11,826 bases of DNA from an uncultured beta proteobacterium (GTDB lineage Bacteria > Pseudomonadota > Gammaproteobacteria > Burkholderiales > Burkholderiaceae_B). Location of the stretch: assembly GCA_903929925.1 (NCBI GenBank), contig CAIYWO010000276.1, positions 1-11,826 on the forward strand, in the 5' to 3' direction. Within the stretch, counting starts at the first letter, position 1. Each line of letters starts with the position of its first letter. Position numbers and translations under genes: made by a program. Positions 6,147-11,826 of the stretch are shown in pieces. Below the pieces are notes generated by a model. It saw nothing but the letters and a program-made list of their open reading frames with translations, was not told the origin of the DNA and did no database searches.

Positions 6147-7142
6147 CTATTGAATTTCTTTTACAAGCCGGATCCCAACAAGTGTATAACGAGTTTCTGG
6201 TGTGTTCCAATTGCGGAACGCACAGCGAACGTAGACGGGCAAGGTATGCCATGAAGCACCTCTACGAACCCTCACCTCGCCAGACCGCGGTCCGGTAGGA
6301 TCCTCAGTTGGAGACCTTGAGTAATAGTCTGGATCATGCCAGTCCGAGGTCCATTCCCAAGCGTTGCCGAGCATGTCATACACTCCGAAGGCGTTTGGCT
6401 TGAAGCTACCTACGGGTGAGGTAAAGGCAAAGCCATCAGAATACTGAGCAGCCCTGTCCGCATATTGTGGCCAGTTCTTTGTGGTGTCCTGATCCATGAT
6501 GTTTGCATACTCGGCAAGGCGCTCTGGCTTATTGCCCCCCATGTGACGGGTCGCAGATCCCGCTTGACACGCGTACTCCCATTCTGCCTCAGTTGGCAAG
6601 CGATAACGCGCCTTCTCTTTGCGGCTCAGCCAGTCAGCCAGTGCCACGGCATCTTTCCAAGTAACGTTGACGACGGGCTCGTCGCCACGCTGTACAAAGC
6701 CTGGATTTCGCCAGGAATATTTCGGGTCGCGTCCTTCAAAAGCATCTTGCCGCTCAGTCTTGCTAGGGTCATATTGCGCGTTAAAGCCATAAGCGCCCGT
6801 GCCGTCGGCGATAGACTCTGGCGTGTAACCGGACTCCTCAACAAAGGTGTTGAATTGCTCCACGGTGACCTCAAATTGGCCAAGAAAAAATGCCTTAGAA
6901 ATTCGTACGCGATGAACCGGTTGTTCATCATCTGGTTCAGGCAGATGATCTCTAACGTAAGTCGGAAAGTCCGCTAAGAGGGTATCGACCGTCTCATCGC
7001 TTCCCATCTGAAACTCTCCAGCAGGAATGCGTACAAATTTCATGCCGATAGAGTTTTCTATTACGGTTAGTGAGGGCGGGCGCTGAGGCTGCGCACACCC
7101 TGTGATTCCAGCTAATAAGATCGTTATCAAAAGTGCGCGCAT
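6147..7142 (-). CDS. Lipoprotein with FGE-sulfatase (formylglycine-generating-enzyme-like) domain
   Basis: A 331-residue protein. The N-terminus has a lipoprotein signal with lipobox ITGC (Cys16); residue 17 is Ala rather than Asp, which favours outer-membrane sorting. The rest is a full FGE-sulfatase/SUMF1 domain: GMKFVRIPAGEFQMGS (33-48), EVTVEQFNTFV, PVVNVTWKDAVALADWLS, YRLPTEAEWEYACQAGS, FGVYDMLGNAWEWTSDW, RVRRGASW and VRCAFRNWNTPETR through LVGIRLVKE. In true formylglycine-generating enzymes two cysteines five residues apart bind copper and the substrate. Here only the second remains (Cys307); the first position is Pro302. It is therefore unlikely to make formylglycine and more likely has a binding or other oxidoreductase role in the envelope (inference). 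It starts 9 bp after the reductase stop with no clear Shine-Dalgarno, implying translational coupling. Confidence 0.88.
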   Translation of the reverse strand: MRALLITILLAGITGCAQPQRPPSLTVIENSIGMKFVRIPAGEFQMGSDETVDTLLADFPTYVRDHLPEPDDEQPVHRVRISKAFFLGQFEVTVEQFNTFVEESGYTPESIADGTGAYGFNAQYDPSKTERQDAFEGRDPKYSWRNPGFVQRGDEPVVNVTWKDAVALADWLSRKEKARYRLPTEAEWEYACQAGSATRHMGGNKPERLAEYANIMDQDTTKNWPQYADRAAQYSDGFAFTSPVGSFKPNAFGVYDMLGNAWEWTSDWHDPDYYSRSPTEDPTGPRSGEVRVRRGASWHTLPVYVRCAFRNWNTPETRYTLVGIRLVKEIQ

Positions 7143-7151
7143 GTGTAAAGG

Positions 7152-8042
7152 TTATTTCTTTGGAGCGTTACCAAATTCAACGCCAGCCCATTGCTCAAAG
7201 TGACGCATTGGTACGAGGTTATCTTTAGGTCCGTCTCCTTGTGTCATCGCGAAGGCTAGAAATTGACGTGCGGTTTGATTAATCAGCATAGGTGCGCCTA
7301 TCTTCTCGGCTTCATCTAGGCACATTTTGATATCTTTGTGCAGTAGTTCAGTCGTGAAGCGGGTGGGAAAGCTGCGATCCAGCGCACATTGCGGTATACG
7401 CTCAAGTGTGGCAAACGAACGGCCGCTTGAAACATTGAGCACATCAAGCATTGTTTTTGAATCAAGCCCCGCTTTCACCCCATACACCAGCGCTTCGCAA
7501 CTTGCGAGCATGCTCGTCGCATAGAGCGTGTTATTGATAATTTTCATTGTTTGGCCAAGCGTGTGCTCTGCGCCAAGGTAGAAAATATTCTTGCCGATGA
7601 TTTTAAGAATGGGTTCGGCGAGTTTGAATGCAGCCTCATCGCCACCAGCCATGATTGCCAACGTCCCGTGCTGCGCTGCAACGGTCCCGCCACTGACTGG
7701 AGCGCTAACAAAACCAATTTTCTTCGGGGCAATGATCGCATAGACCTCTTTTGTGACAGAAGGGCCTGTTGTTGATAAGTCGATCAGTGTGCGCATCATC
7801 GTGCCCTTGATCAATTCTTCGGCGACAGACTTCACGGCAGCGGGAACGGGGAGACAGAGGAAAACTGTTTCAACCTTAGAGGCGAGATCTTGAACGCTGG
7901 TTGCAGTTTCGGCCCCGAGTTCAGAGAAGCGTTTCATCACGTCTTTGTTCAGGTCAAAGATGACGAGTTGATGCTCAGACGCTAGGATGCGCGTGGCGAA
8001 ATGTTGTCCAATATTGCCCGCTCCGATAAGGCCGACTTTCAT
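7152..8042 (-). CDS. 3-hydroxyisobutyrate dehydrogenase-like NAD(P)-dependent reductase
   Basis: A 296-residue cytoplasmic beta-hydroxyacid dehydrogenase, full length. The Rossmann motif GAGNIG is at 7-12, with Asp30 at the end of the second strand, which favours NAD over NADP. The family's substrate loop DLSTTGP (88-94), APVSGG (114-119, with GT following) and the catalytic-lysine motif GQTMKIINN (Lys167) are all present, and the C-terminal all-helical domain contains HKDIKMCLDEAEKIGAPM. Relatives include 3-hydroxyisobutyrate dehydrogenase and tartronate semialdehyde reductase; sequence alone does not decide the substrate. AAGGAGC at 8049-8055 is a strong ribosome-binding site for the ATG at 8042. 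It is the first gene of a minus-strand operon with the FGE-domain lipoprotein and is divergent from a Bug receptor gene, a frequent setting for organic-acid catabolic genes in Burkholderiales. Confidence 0.92.
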   Translation of the reverse strand: MKVGLIGAGNIGQHFATRILASEHQLVIFDLNKDVMKRFSELGAETATSVQDLASKVETVFLCLPVPAAVKSVAEELIKGTMMRTLIDLSTTGPSVTKEVYAIIAPKKIGFVSAPVSGGTVAAQHGTLAIMAGGDEAAFKLAEPILKIIGKNIFYLGAEHTLGQTMKIINNTLYATSMLASCEALVYGVKAGLDSKTMLDVLNVSSGRSFATLERIPQCALDRSFPTRFTTELLHKDIKMCLDEAEKIGAPMLINQTARQFLAFAMTQGDGPKDNLVPMRHFEQWAGVEFGNAPKK

Positions 8043-8217
8043 GTTCTAGCTCCTTGCTCGTTATTTTGATGATGGAATTGAATAATTCGATTGTATGTAT
8101 GCATTTAACCACTGGATAACCCTTGTAGACGAAAAGTCTCCGTCAGACTATTTCTTCACCTATTGGTACTTGACCAAAATGTGCCTTAGTTTTCCCTCCC
8201 AAAGGAGCAATAAATAA
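8043..8217. promoter_or_regulatory. Divergent intergenic region between reductase and Bug receptor
   Basis: This 175-bp AT-rich region must carry the start signals for both flanking genes. An inverted repeat GAATT-N4-AATTC lies at 8075-8088 and could be an operator. A TTGACC resembling a -35 element occurs around 8170-8175, but no good -10 follows it at normal spacing. Strong ribosome-binding sites flank the region (8049-8055 minus strand; AAAGGAG 8201-8207 plus strand). No small gene is evident. Confidence 0.4.
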
Positions 8218-9183
8218 ATGAAGAAAGTTCTTCAACTGTGGCTTGCAGCATTAGTACTCTGTAGCTGGTCTGTCGCTAGCTCGGCGCAAGGCTATCCAAA
8301 TCGTCCCATCAAAATGATTGTGCCCTTTCCTCCGGCAGGTGCGGCAGACCTGACAGCCCGTATCGTTATGAAAGCGCTTTCTGAAGATTTGGGACAACCC
8401 ATCATCATTGATAATCGTGGAGGGGCTGACGGCGCCATCGCAGGTTTGGCAACAATTAATTCTCCTGCAGATGGATACACTTTATTGTTCGCAACGACGA
8501 CGGGTTTGAATGCTGCACCGACGATGCGTAAAGTTCCTCCTTATGATCCACTCACAGCCTTTACGCCGATTTCTTTAGTTGGAAAATTTGGCTTCTTTTT
8601 GTTTATCAACGCCAGCTTGCCAGTAAAGAATATGGCAGAATTTTTAGCCTATGTTCGCGCCAATCCAGGTAAAGTGAATTATGGAAGCGGTAACGGCACA
8701 AGCATCTTAACGACAGCACAGTTTGCACAGAAGGCAAAGCTTGACATGGTGCATGTGCCCTACAAAGGAGACGCGGCGGCGACCACTGATCTGATAGCGG
8801 GTCGGATACAGGTATTGCTTGGCACACCAGGGTCTGCGCTTCAGCAGGTGGAGGAGGGGCGACTGCGTGTACTGATGACTTCGTTGCCCAATCGAAGCCC
8901 TCTCGTGCCCAATACCCCGACTGCCGAGGAAGTTGGGATTCAAGGGATGACCATTGTGCCTTGGGCAGGGCTGTTTGGCCCTGCTGGTATACCCAAGGAG
9001 GTGGTTGACCGTGTCGCCTTGGCCATGAAGAACGTGGCAGTTCGCCAAGATGTGCGTGATGCCCTAGGCAAGATAGCCTTTGAAGTTCAGAGTTCTAGCC
9101 CAGCGGAGATGGGTAAGTTTAATAAAGATCAGCTCGAGATCTGGAAAGTCACGGCGGACTCCGTCAACCTGGAACGTAACTAA
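8218..9183 (+). CDS. Bug/TctC family tripartite tricarboxylate-type solute-binding receptor (orphan)
   Basis: A 321-residue periplasmic receptor with a signal peptide to about residue 23-24 (SSAQ|GYP). Bug hallmarks are YPNRPIKMIVPFPPAGAADLTARI, LGQPIIIDNRGGADGAIA, INSPADGYTLLFA, ANPGKVNYGSGNGTS, MVHVPYKGDAAATTDLIAGRIQVLL and the C-terminal AEMGKFNKDQLEIWK. The family delivers organic acids or related small molecules to TctAB-type membrane transporters, or acts in signalling; no tctAB gene is in this window, so this is one of the many orphan receptors. The ligand loop reads PFPPAGAAD where the commoner form is PYPPGGxxD. AAAGGAG at 8201-8207 supports the ATG at 8218. The stop codon is built into a long terminator hairpin. 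Divergence from the reductase gene suggests both handle the same substrate (inference). Confidence 0.93.
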   Translation: MKKVLQLWLAALVLCSWSVASSAQGYPNRPIKMIVPFPPAGAADLTARIVMKALSEDLGQPIIIDNRGGADGAIAGLATINSPADGYTLLFATTTGLNAAPTMRKVPPYDPLTAFTPISLVGKFGFFLFINASLPVKNMAEFLAYVRANPGKVNYGSGNGTSILTTAQFAQKAKLDMVHVPYKGDAAATTDLIAGRIQVLLGTPGSALQQVEEGRLRVLMTSLPNRSPLVPNTPTAEEVGIQGMTIVPWAGLFGPAGIPKEVVDRVALAMKNVAVRQDVRDALGKIAFEVQSSSPAEMGKFNKDQLEIWKVTADSVNLERN

Positions 9184-9212
9184 TATTGAAGGCGATTACG
9201 CCTTCAATATTA
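9181..9212. terminator. Perfect 14-bp stem hairpin, bidirectional terminator
   Basis: Bases 9181-9194 are perfectly complementary to 9199-9212 around a 4-nt loop ATTA. The stem has a GAAGGCG/CGCCTTC core flanked by AT-rich arms, so each direction gets a stable stem followed by an AT-rich tail. It starts with the TAA stop of the Bug receptor and ends 9 bp before the stop of the convergent CMD gene, the ideal place for a shared terminator. Tails are not pure T runs. Confidence 0.75.
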
Positions 9213-9221
9213 ATCAGTCGC

Positions 9222-9836
9222 TCACTTACTCAGATCGGGAATTGGCATGACCCCTTCAGGCAGCGGTGAGCGATTGACGTTCAACGCCATTGCGACCATC
9301 ACGTAGTAGCCGCTCACCACCATCAGGTCAACGACACCTTGCTCGCCAAAGAGATCGAGGACTGCCTTGTAATGGGCGTCGCTCACGCTGTGCTTGGTGT
9401 GTAATTCATGACAGAAGTTATAGACAGCTTCCTCATCGGCTTTCATGCTTGATGGGCGCTTACCTAAAGCAAGCTCCTCGCCAATTGAGGGATCCAGGCC
9501 TTCTTTGAGTGCAAGCCGCAAGTGTGCATACCATTCGTATTGCGCGGTCCAGGTACGAGCTGTGATCAGAATTGCAAACTCATTCAGACGTTTGGGAATC
9601 GTGCTTTCAAAGCGAAGATATTCGCCCACTTTACGCATGCGCTCGGCTAACACCGGGCTGCGCAAAAAAACGTTGAACGGTGCCCCTAAGCTTGTTGCGC
9701 CTTGCACAACACCCTTGCTGCCCGTGCCCGAGATGGGGCCCGCCATGAGTGAATTGAAGTAAATCTTTTGATCGTCCGTCATTTGATCGACATGGATGCG
9801 GTCAAAGCGCTGTTCGTCTTGGATGGGCTTAGTCAT
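9222..9836 (-). CDS. Carboxymuconolactone decarboxylase (CMD) family protein
   Basis: A 204-residue protein. ATG at 9836 is preferred to an in-frame TTG six bases upstream because the AAGGA of the ribosome-binding site is then nine bases away rather than four. The central helical CMD domain contains RLNEFAILITARTWTAQYEWYAHLRLALKEGLD, with the E-W-x-x-H motif at residues 101-105. The AhpD-type CxxC redox pair is absent, so peroxidase activity is unlikely and a decarboxylase or other lyase-like role is more plausible. It is the last gene of a three-gene minus-strand operon: the DUF2848 gene ends 12 bp upstream and its stop is embedded in this gene's ribosome-binding site (TAAGGAA), indicating coupled translation. 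A catabolic role on the compound bound by the linked Bug receptor is inferred from context only. Confidence 0.88.
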   Translation of the reverse strand: MTKPIQDEQRFDRIHVDQMTDDQKIYFNSLMAGPISGTGSKGVVQGATSLGAPFNVFLRSPVLAERMRKVGEYLRFESTIPKRLNEFAILITARTWTAQYEWYAHLRLALKEGLDPSIGEELALGKRPSSMKADEEAVYNFCHELHTKHSVSDAHYKAVLDLFGEQGVVDLMVVSGYYVMVAMALNVNRSPLPEGVMPIPDLSK

Positions 9837-9848
9837 ATTCAATATTCC

Positions 9849-10568
9849 TTATGCCACTACCGGCAAGACGATCGTGGAGTAACGATGAATGATGCTGCGC
9901 TTGCGGCGCGGATCCCGGATTTCGAGTTCCATACAAGGGGCGGGTCGAATACCTTCACCCTTTGCATTTTTGATTGCACCAAGGGTGCCGCACGAGATGA
10001 AACTTCCTGCAGCAGGAGTCGTTGTTGAGAAAAACCCATCACGCAGTGTGTTCAAAGGTCGTATTGAGGCAAAGCTGCCTTTTTGATAGGGGATCCATTC
10101 GCCGTTTTCCAAAATGCGTGAATGCAACTCGATTTCATCTTGGTAGCCGACGACATCAGACCAGCGCCAGGCTGCTTTCGCAATGGGCTTTGGACACATC
10201 TGCTTAGATACGGCCACAGAGTAGGTTTCTACCCGACGGTCTGTATGGTCTGAGCCGACTGTCAGCCACCATTCGTTATTTGCAAAAAATAGCACTGGCT
10301 CCGCCTCGCCAGAACTATCCGGTCCGATCACTTCTATGCTTTCGCTTTGCGTTAATAAAATAGCGCTGCCTCGGTAATACAGAGGGACGGTTGATGGAGC
10401 CGGTACACCAAGTAATTCGAGTTCGTGTATGTGGTGCTCAATAGCGGCCGCATCCCTGCCAGTCCAGCCGGCAATAACAAACTGGGTGGCTGGGACTAGC
10501 GCGAGGGAGAGATTTGTACCGCCATCCGTTGCGATAGACTCGCAGGCAAAAGAAAGTTGAATGGTCAT
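9849..10568 (-). CDS. DUF2848 family protein (possible fumarylacetoacetase-like hydrolase)
   Basis: A 239-residue cytoplasmic protein. ATG at 10568 is chosen over a TTG at 10601 because the latter would overlap the upstream receptor gene; with ATG the receptor's TAA lies four bases before the start, a coupled arrangement. Family segments recognised from memory of DUF2848 are FVIAGWTGRDAAAIEHHIHEL (30-50), VPLYYRG, SSGEAEPVL (85-93), VGSDHTDRRVE (104-114) and SKQMCPKPIAKAAWRWSDV (121-139). The SGEAEP and GSDHTD segments carry clustered acidic residues like the metal site of the fumarylacetoacetate hydrolase fold, and DUF2848 is sometimes compared with that fold; catalysis is not demonstrated to my knowledge. 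Its place between a Bug receptor and a CMD protein points to degradation of an imported organic acid or keto-acid (inference). Confidence 0.85.
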   Translation of the reverse strand: MTIQLSFACESIATDGGTNLSLALVPATQFVIAGWTGRDAAAIEHHIHELELLGVPAPSTVPLYYRGSAILLTQSESIEVIGPDSSGEAEPVLFFANNEWWLTVGSDHTDRRVETYSVAVSKQMCPKPIAKAAWRWSDVVGYQDEIELHSRILENGEWIPYQKGSFASIRPLNTLRDGFFSTTTPAAGSFISCGTLGAIKNAKGEGIRPAPCMELEIRDPRRKRSIIHRYSTIVLPVVA

Positions 10569-10572
10569 CTCG

Positions 10573-11541
10573 TTACTCGACCTTGGCACCAGAAGCTTCA
10601 ACGACTTTTGCCCACTTTGCAGTTTCTGCGGCGATGATTTTGCCGAAGTCCTGTGGCGTCCCAGGTATCGGCACGCCCCCTAGCTCAGCTAAGCGTTGTT
10701 GCATTTTAGGATCAGCCAAGAGCTTGTTCACCGCAGCGTTGAGCTTATCAATAACGGGTTGTGGTGTGTTCTTAGGTACACCTACGCCAAACCATGCTGT
10801 TGCCTCATAGCCGGGGACTGTCGCACCGACTGTCGGCAGGTTAGGCATGGAGGGCTCGGCAGCTGCCGAGGTGACGGCTAGGGCGCGGATTCTGTTGCCC
10901 TTGATGTGCGGGACGGAAGAGGGAAGGTTGTCGAACAGGACGTCCACCTGACCCGCCGTGAGATCGATCAAGGCGGGACCCGCCCCCTTATAAGGGACAT
11001 GGAGCATATTGCAGCCCGTCATAAATTTAAACAGCTCGCCCGACAAGTGGACCGAGGTGCCGCTGCCCGAGGATGCCATATTGACCTTACCTGGATTGGC
11101 TTTGCAATAAGCGATGAATTCGGCAACCGTTTTTGCGGGTACCGAATTCGACACGACCATTACGTTTGGTGTCCGGATGAGTCCGGCCACGGGAGCGATA
11201 TCTCGGATGAAGTTGTACGAAAGCTTTTTGTAGAGCGAGGCATTAATCCCGTTAGCTGGGTTTACCAGCAATAACGTATAGCCGTCTGCAGGCGAGTTGA
11301 TCACAAATTCCGTGCCGATATTGTTGCCACCGCCCGGTTTGTTTTCAACAACGACTTGCTGTCCGAGGGATTCTGACAAGCTTGCGGCAATAATTCGAGC
11401 GAGTACGTCTGTCGTTCCGCCTGGTGGGTAAGGCACGACCCATCTAATCGGCTTGTTTGGATATTCTTGAGCAAAGCTCACGCCACAAGAACCAGCAAAG
11501 ACCGCCGCAATTAGAGCGATCGCGCGTACAAGACGAAACAT
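10573..11541 (-). CDS. Bug/TctC family tripartite tricarboxylate-type solute-binding receptor
   Basis: A 322-residue periplasmic receptor, first gene of the operon with DUF2848 and CMD. The signal peptide ends at SFA|QEY (about residue 24). Bug motifs are clear: YPNKPIRWVVPYPPGGTTDVLARI, LGQQVVVENKPGGGNNIGTEFV, SPADGYTLLLVNPANGIN, ANPGKVNMASSGSGTSVHLSGELF, MLHVPYKGAGPALIDLTAGQVDVLFDNLPSS and VPIPGTPQDFGKIIAAETAKWAKVV. It should bind a small organic acid or amide-like ligand in the periplasm and pass it to a membrane transporter encoded elsewhere. AAAGGAGA at 11547-11554 (minus strand) is a strong ribosome-binding site. It is clearly different in sequence from the Bug protein at 8218-9183 (PYPPGGTTD versus PFPPAGAAD), so the two are not a recent duplication and probably bind different ligands. 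Confidence 0.94.
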   Translation of the reverse strand: MFRLVRAIALIAAVFAGSCGVSFAQEYPNKPIRWVVPYPPGGTTDVLARIIAASLSESLGQQVVVENKPGGGNNIGTEFVINSPADGYTLLLVNPANGINASLYKKLSYNFIRDIAPVAGLIRTPNVMVVSNSVPAKTVAEFIAYCKANPGKVNMASSGSGTSVHLSGELFKFMTGCNMLHVPYKGAGPALIDLTAGQVDVLFDNLPSSVPHIKGNRIRALAVTSAAAEPSMPNLPTVGATVPGYEATAWFGVGVPKNTPQPVIDKLNAAVNKLLADPKMQQRLAELGGVPIPGTPQDFGKIIAAETAKWAKVVEASGAKVE

Positions 11542-11600
11542 AGAAATCTCCTTTCGTGTTTTTAGAGCGAAAACGATTCGCAGGGCATCATCGTACCGTT

Positions 11601-11629
11601 TTTATTTGCGACTTGGTGCGCACCCTCAA
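11601..11629 (-). promoter_or_regulatory. Candidate sigma-70 promoter for the Bug-DUF2848-CMD operon
   Basis: Read on the minus strand, TTGAGG (11624-11629) and AATAAA (11601-11606) are separated by exactly 17 bases; each matches its consensus at four of six positions. The start of transcription would lie about 50-55 bases before the ATG at 11541. A perfect palindrome occupies the spacer. Confidence 0.4.
11615..11624. promoter_or_regulatory. 10-bp perfect palindrome GGTGCGCACC, candidate operator
   Basis: The palindrome sits in the spacer of the candidate minus-strand promoter, where a bound repressor would block RNA polymerase. A looser inverted repeat GCGAA-N5-TTCGC lies nearby at 11567-11581, inside the probable leader of the same operon. 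Function is inferred from position only. Confidence 0.4.
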
Positions 11630-11641
11630 GAAATGATTTAT

Positions 11642-11674
11642 GCTAGATCTAGCGTTAAAAAGACGTTAAAAAAA
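11642..11674. promoter_or_regulatory. 12-bp palindrome GCTAGATCTAGC followed by a CGTTAAAAA direct repeat
   Basis: A perfect 12-bp palindrome at 11642-11653 overlaps a possible -10 (TATGCT, 11639-11644) for the rightward gene. Immediately after it CGTTAAAAA occurs at 11653 and again at 11664, one helical turn (11 bp) apart. Such an arrangement suits a dimeric regulator controlling the lipoprotein gene, but no -35 element is convincing. Confidence 0.4.
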
Positions 11675-11690
11675 CATTAGGAGACAACAA

Positions 11691-11826
11691 TTGAAAATCA
11701 ATCGTATCGCTCTACCGCTCTGCACCGCATTGGCTGCAATGACACTCGCGGGTTGTTCGACCGGCAACTTGAGCGTGAAAGAGGTTGGGTCCTACCACGT
11801 GGGCGGGCGTCAGGTTACCTTGTCTG
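11691..11826 (+). CDS. N-terminal fragment of a lipoprotein, possibly an alpha/beta-hydrolase (runs off window)
   Basis: An open frame continues to the window end, giving the first 45 residues. The start is TTG at 11691, seven bases after AGGAG (11679-11683), an excellent ribosome-binding site; there is no better upstream ATG. The first 22 residues are a lipoprotein signal (MKINR, hydrophobic core, lipobox LAGC with Cys22). The mature part starts STGNLSVKEVGSYHVGGRQV. The GSYHVGGR opening resembles the N-terminus of secreted alpha/beta-hydrolase (esterase-like) proteins that I recall from Burkholderiales near Bug receptor genes; no catalytic residue is visible in the available part, so that assignment is tentative. 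If right, it would hydrolyse an ester in the envelope and feed the product to the divergent receptor operon (inference). Confidence 0.65.
   Translation, partial: MKINRIALPLCTALAAMTLAGCSTGNLSVKEVGSYHVGGRQVTLS

Noticed and set aside
8128..8155. Alternating AGAC/GTCT/AGAC segments that could form two exclusive small hairpins upstream of the Bug receptor
   Set aside because: Stems of only four base pairs are too weak to propose a switch, and no leader peptide or terminator tail accompanies them.
9837..9842. TTG start six bases upstream for the CMD gene
   Set aside because: The ATG at 9836 gives better spacing from AAGGA; the TTG would leave only four bases.
10569..10601. TTG start at 10601 for the DUF2848 gene
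   Set aside because: It would overlap the receptor gene by 29 bases and add residues not resembling the family; the ATG at 10568 fits coupled translation.
1..11826. CRISPR arrays, tRNA/rRNA genes, insertion sequences
   Set aside because: No regularly spaced repeats, cloverleaf-like sequence, transposase or terminal inverted repeats were seen.

Overview
The window looks like chromosomal DNA of a Gram-negative betaproteobacterium, most likely order Burkholderiales (an Alcaligenaceae-like relative is plausible). This rests on two orphan Bug/TctC-type periplasmic solute receptors without a TctAB transporter, a Bordetella/Burkholderia-style porin, a DUF2848 protein next to a carboxymuconolactone-decarboxylase-like protein, and several outer-membrane barrels ending in aromatic residues. 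No rRNA, tRNA, CRISPR array, transposase or phage gene is visible. Coding density is high and the window starts and ends inside genes.

Region 1 (2-1998, + strand): the 3' part of a YhdH/AcuI-type quinone/enoyl-CoA reductase overlaps by four bases (TTGA) a CoA-transferase of the acetyl-CoA hydrolase/transferase family. Together they suggest metabolism of a short acyl-CoA. The usual catalytic glutamate of the CoA-transferase appears to be replaced by glycine.

Region 2 (2026-6115): a cell-envelope block. It holds a porin, a secreted adhesin-E-like protein, two tandem copies of a small coiled-coil plus transmembrane protein, a DUF6268-type outer-membrane barrel (all +), and a convergent gene for a second outer-membrane 'transporter' family barrel (-). 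The two small genes are the most interesting structure here: their nucleotide sequences differ by 17-19% on both flanks but share a perfect 75-bp core, and the second copy carries exactly one extra heptad. This is the footprint expected of gene conversion or unequal exchange.

Region 3 (6147-8042, - strand): a 3-hydroxyisobutyrate-dehydrogenase-like reductase, then a lipoprotein with an FGE-sulfatase fold, in one probable operon that may continue into the barrel gene at 5297-6115.

Region 4 (8218-11826): a Bug receptor (+) ends in a long perfect hairpin shared with a convergent three-gene operon (-) that reads Bug receptor, DUF2848 protein, CMD-family protein. A lipoprotein gene, possibly an alpha/beta-hydrolase, starts divergently at the right edge. 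The 149-bp divergent region between it and the operon contains two perfect palindromes and a short direct repeat that look like operators. The operon resembles an uptake-plus-catabolism unit for an unidentified organic acid or ester.

No clear new defence or mobile system was found. The items most worth follow-up are the mosaic tandem micro-genes, the glutamate-less CoA-transferase and the Bug-DUF2848-CMD operon.
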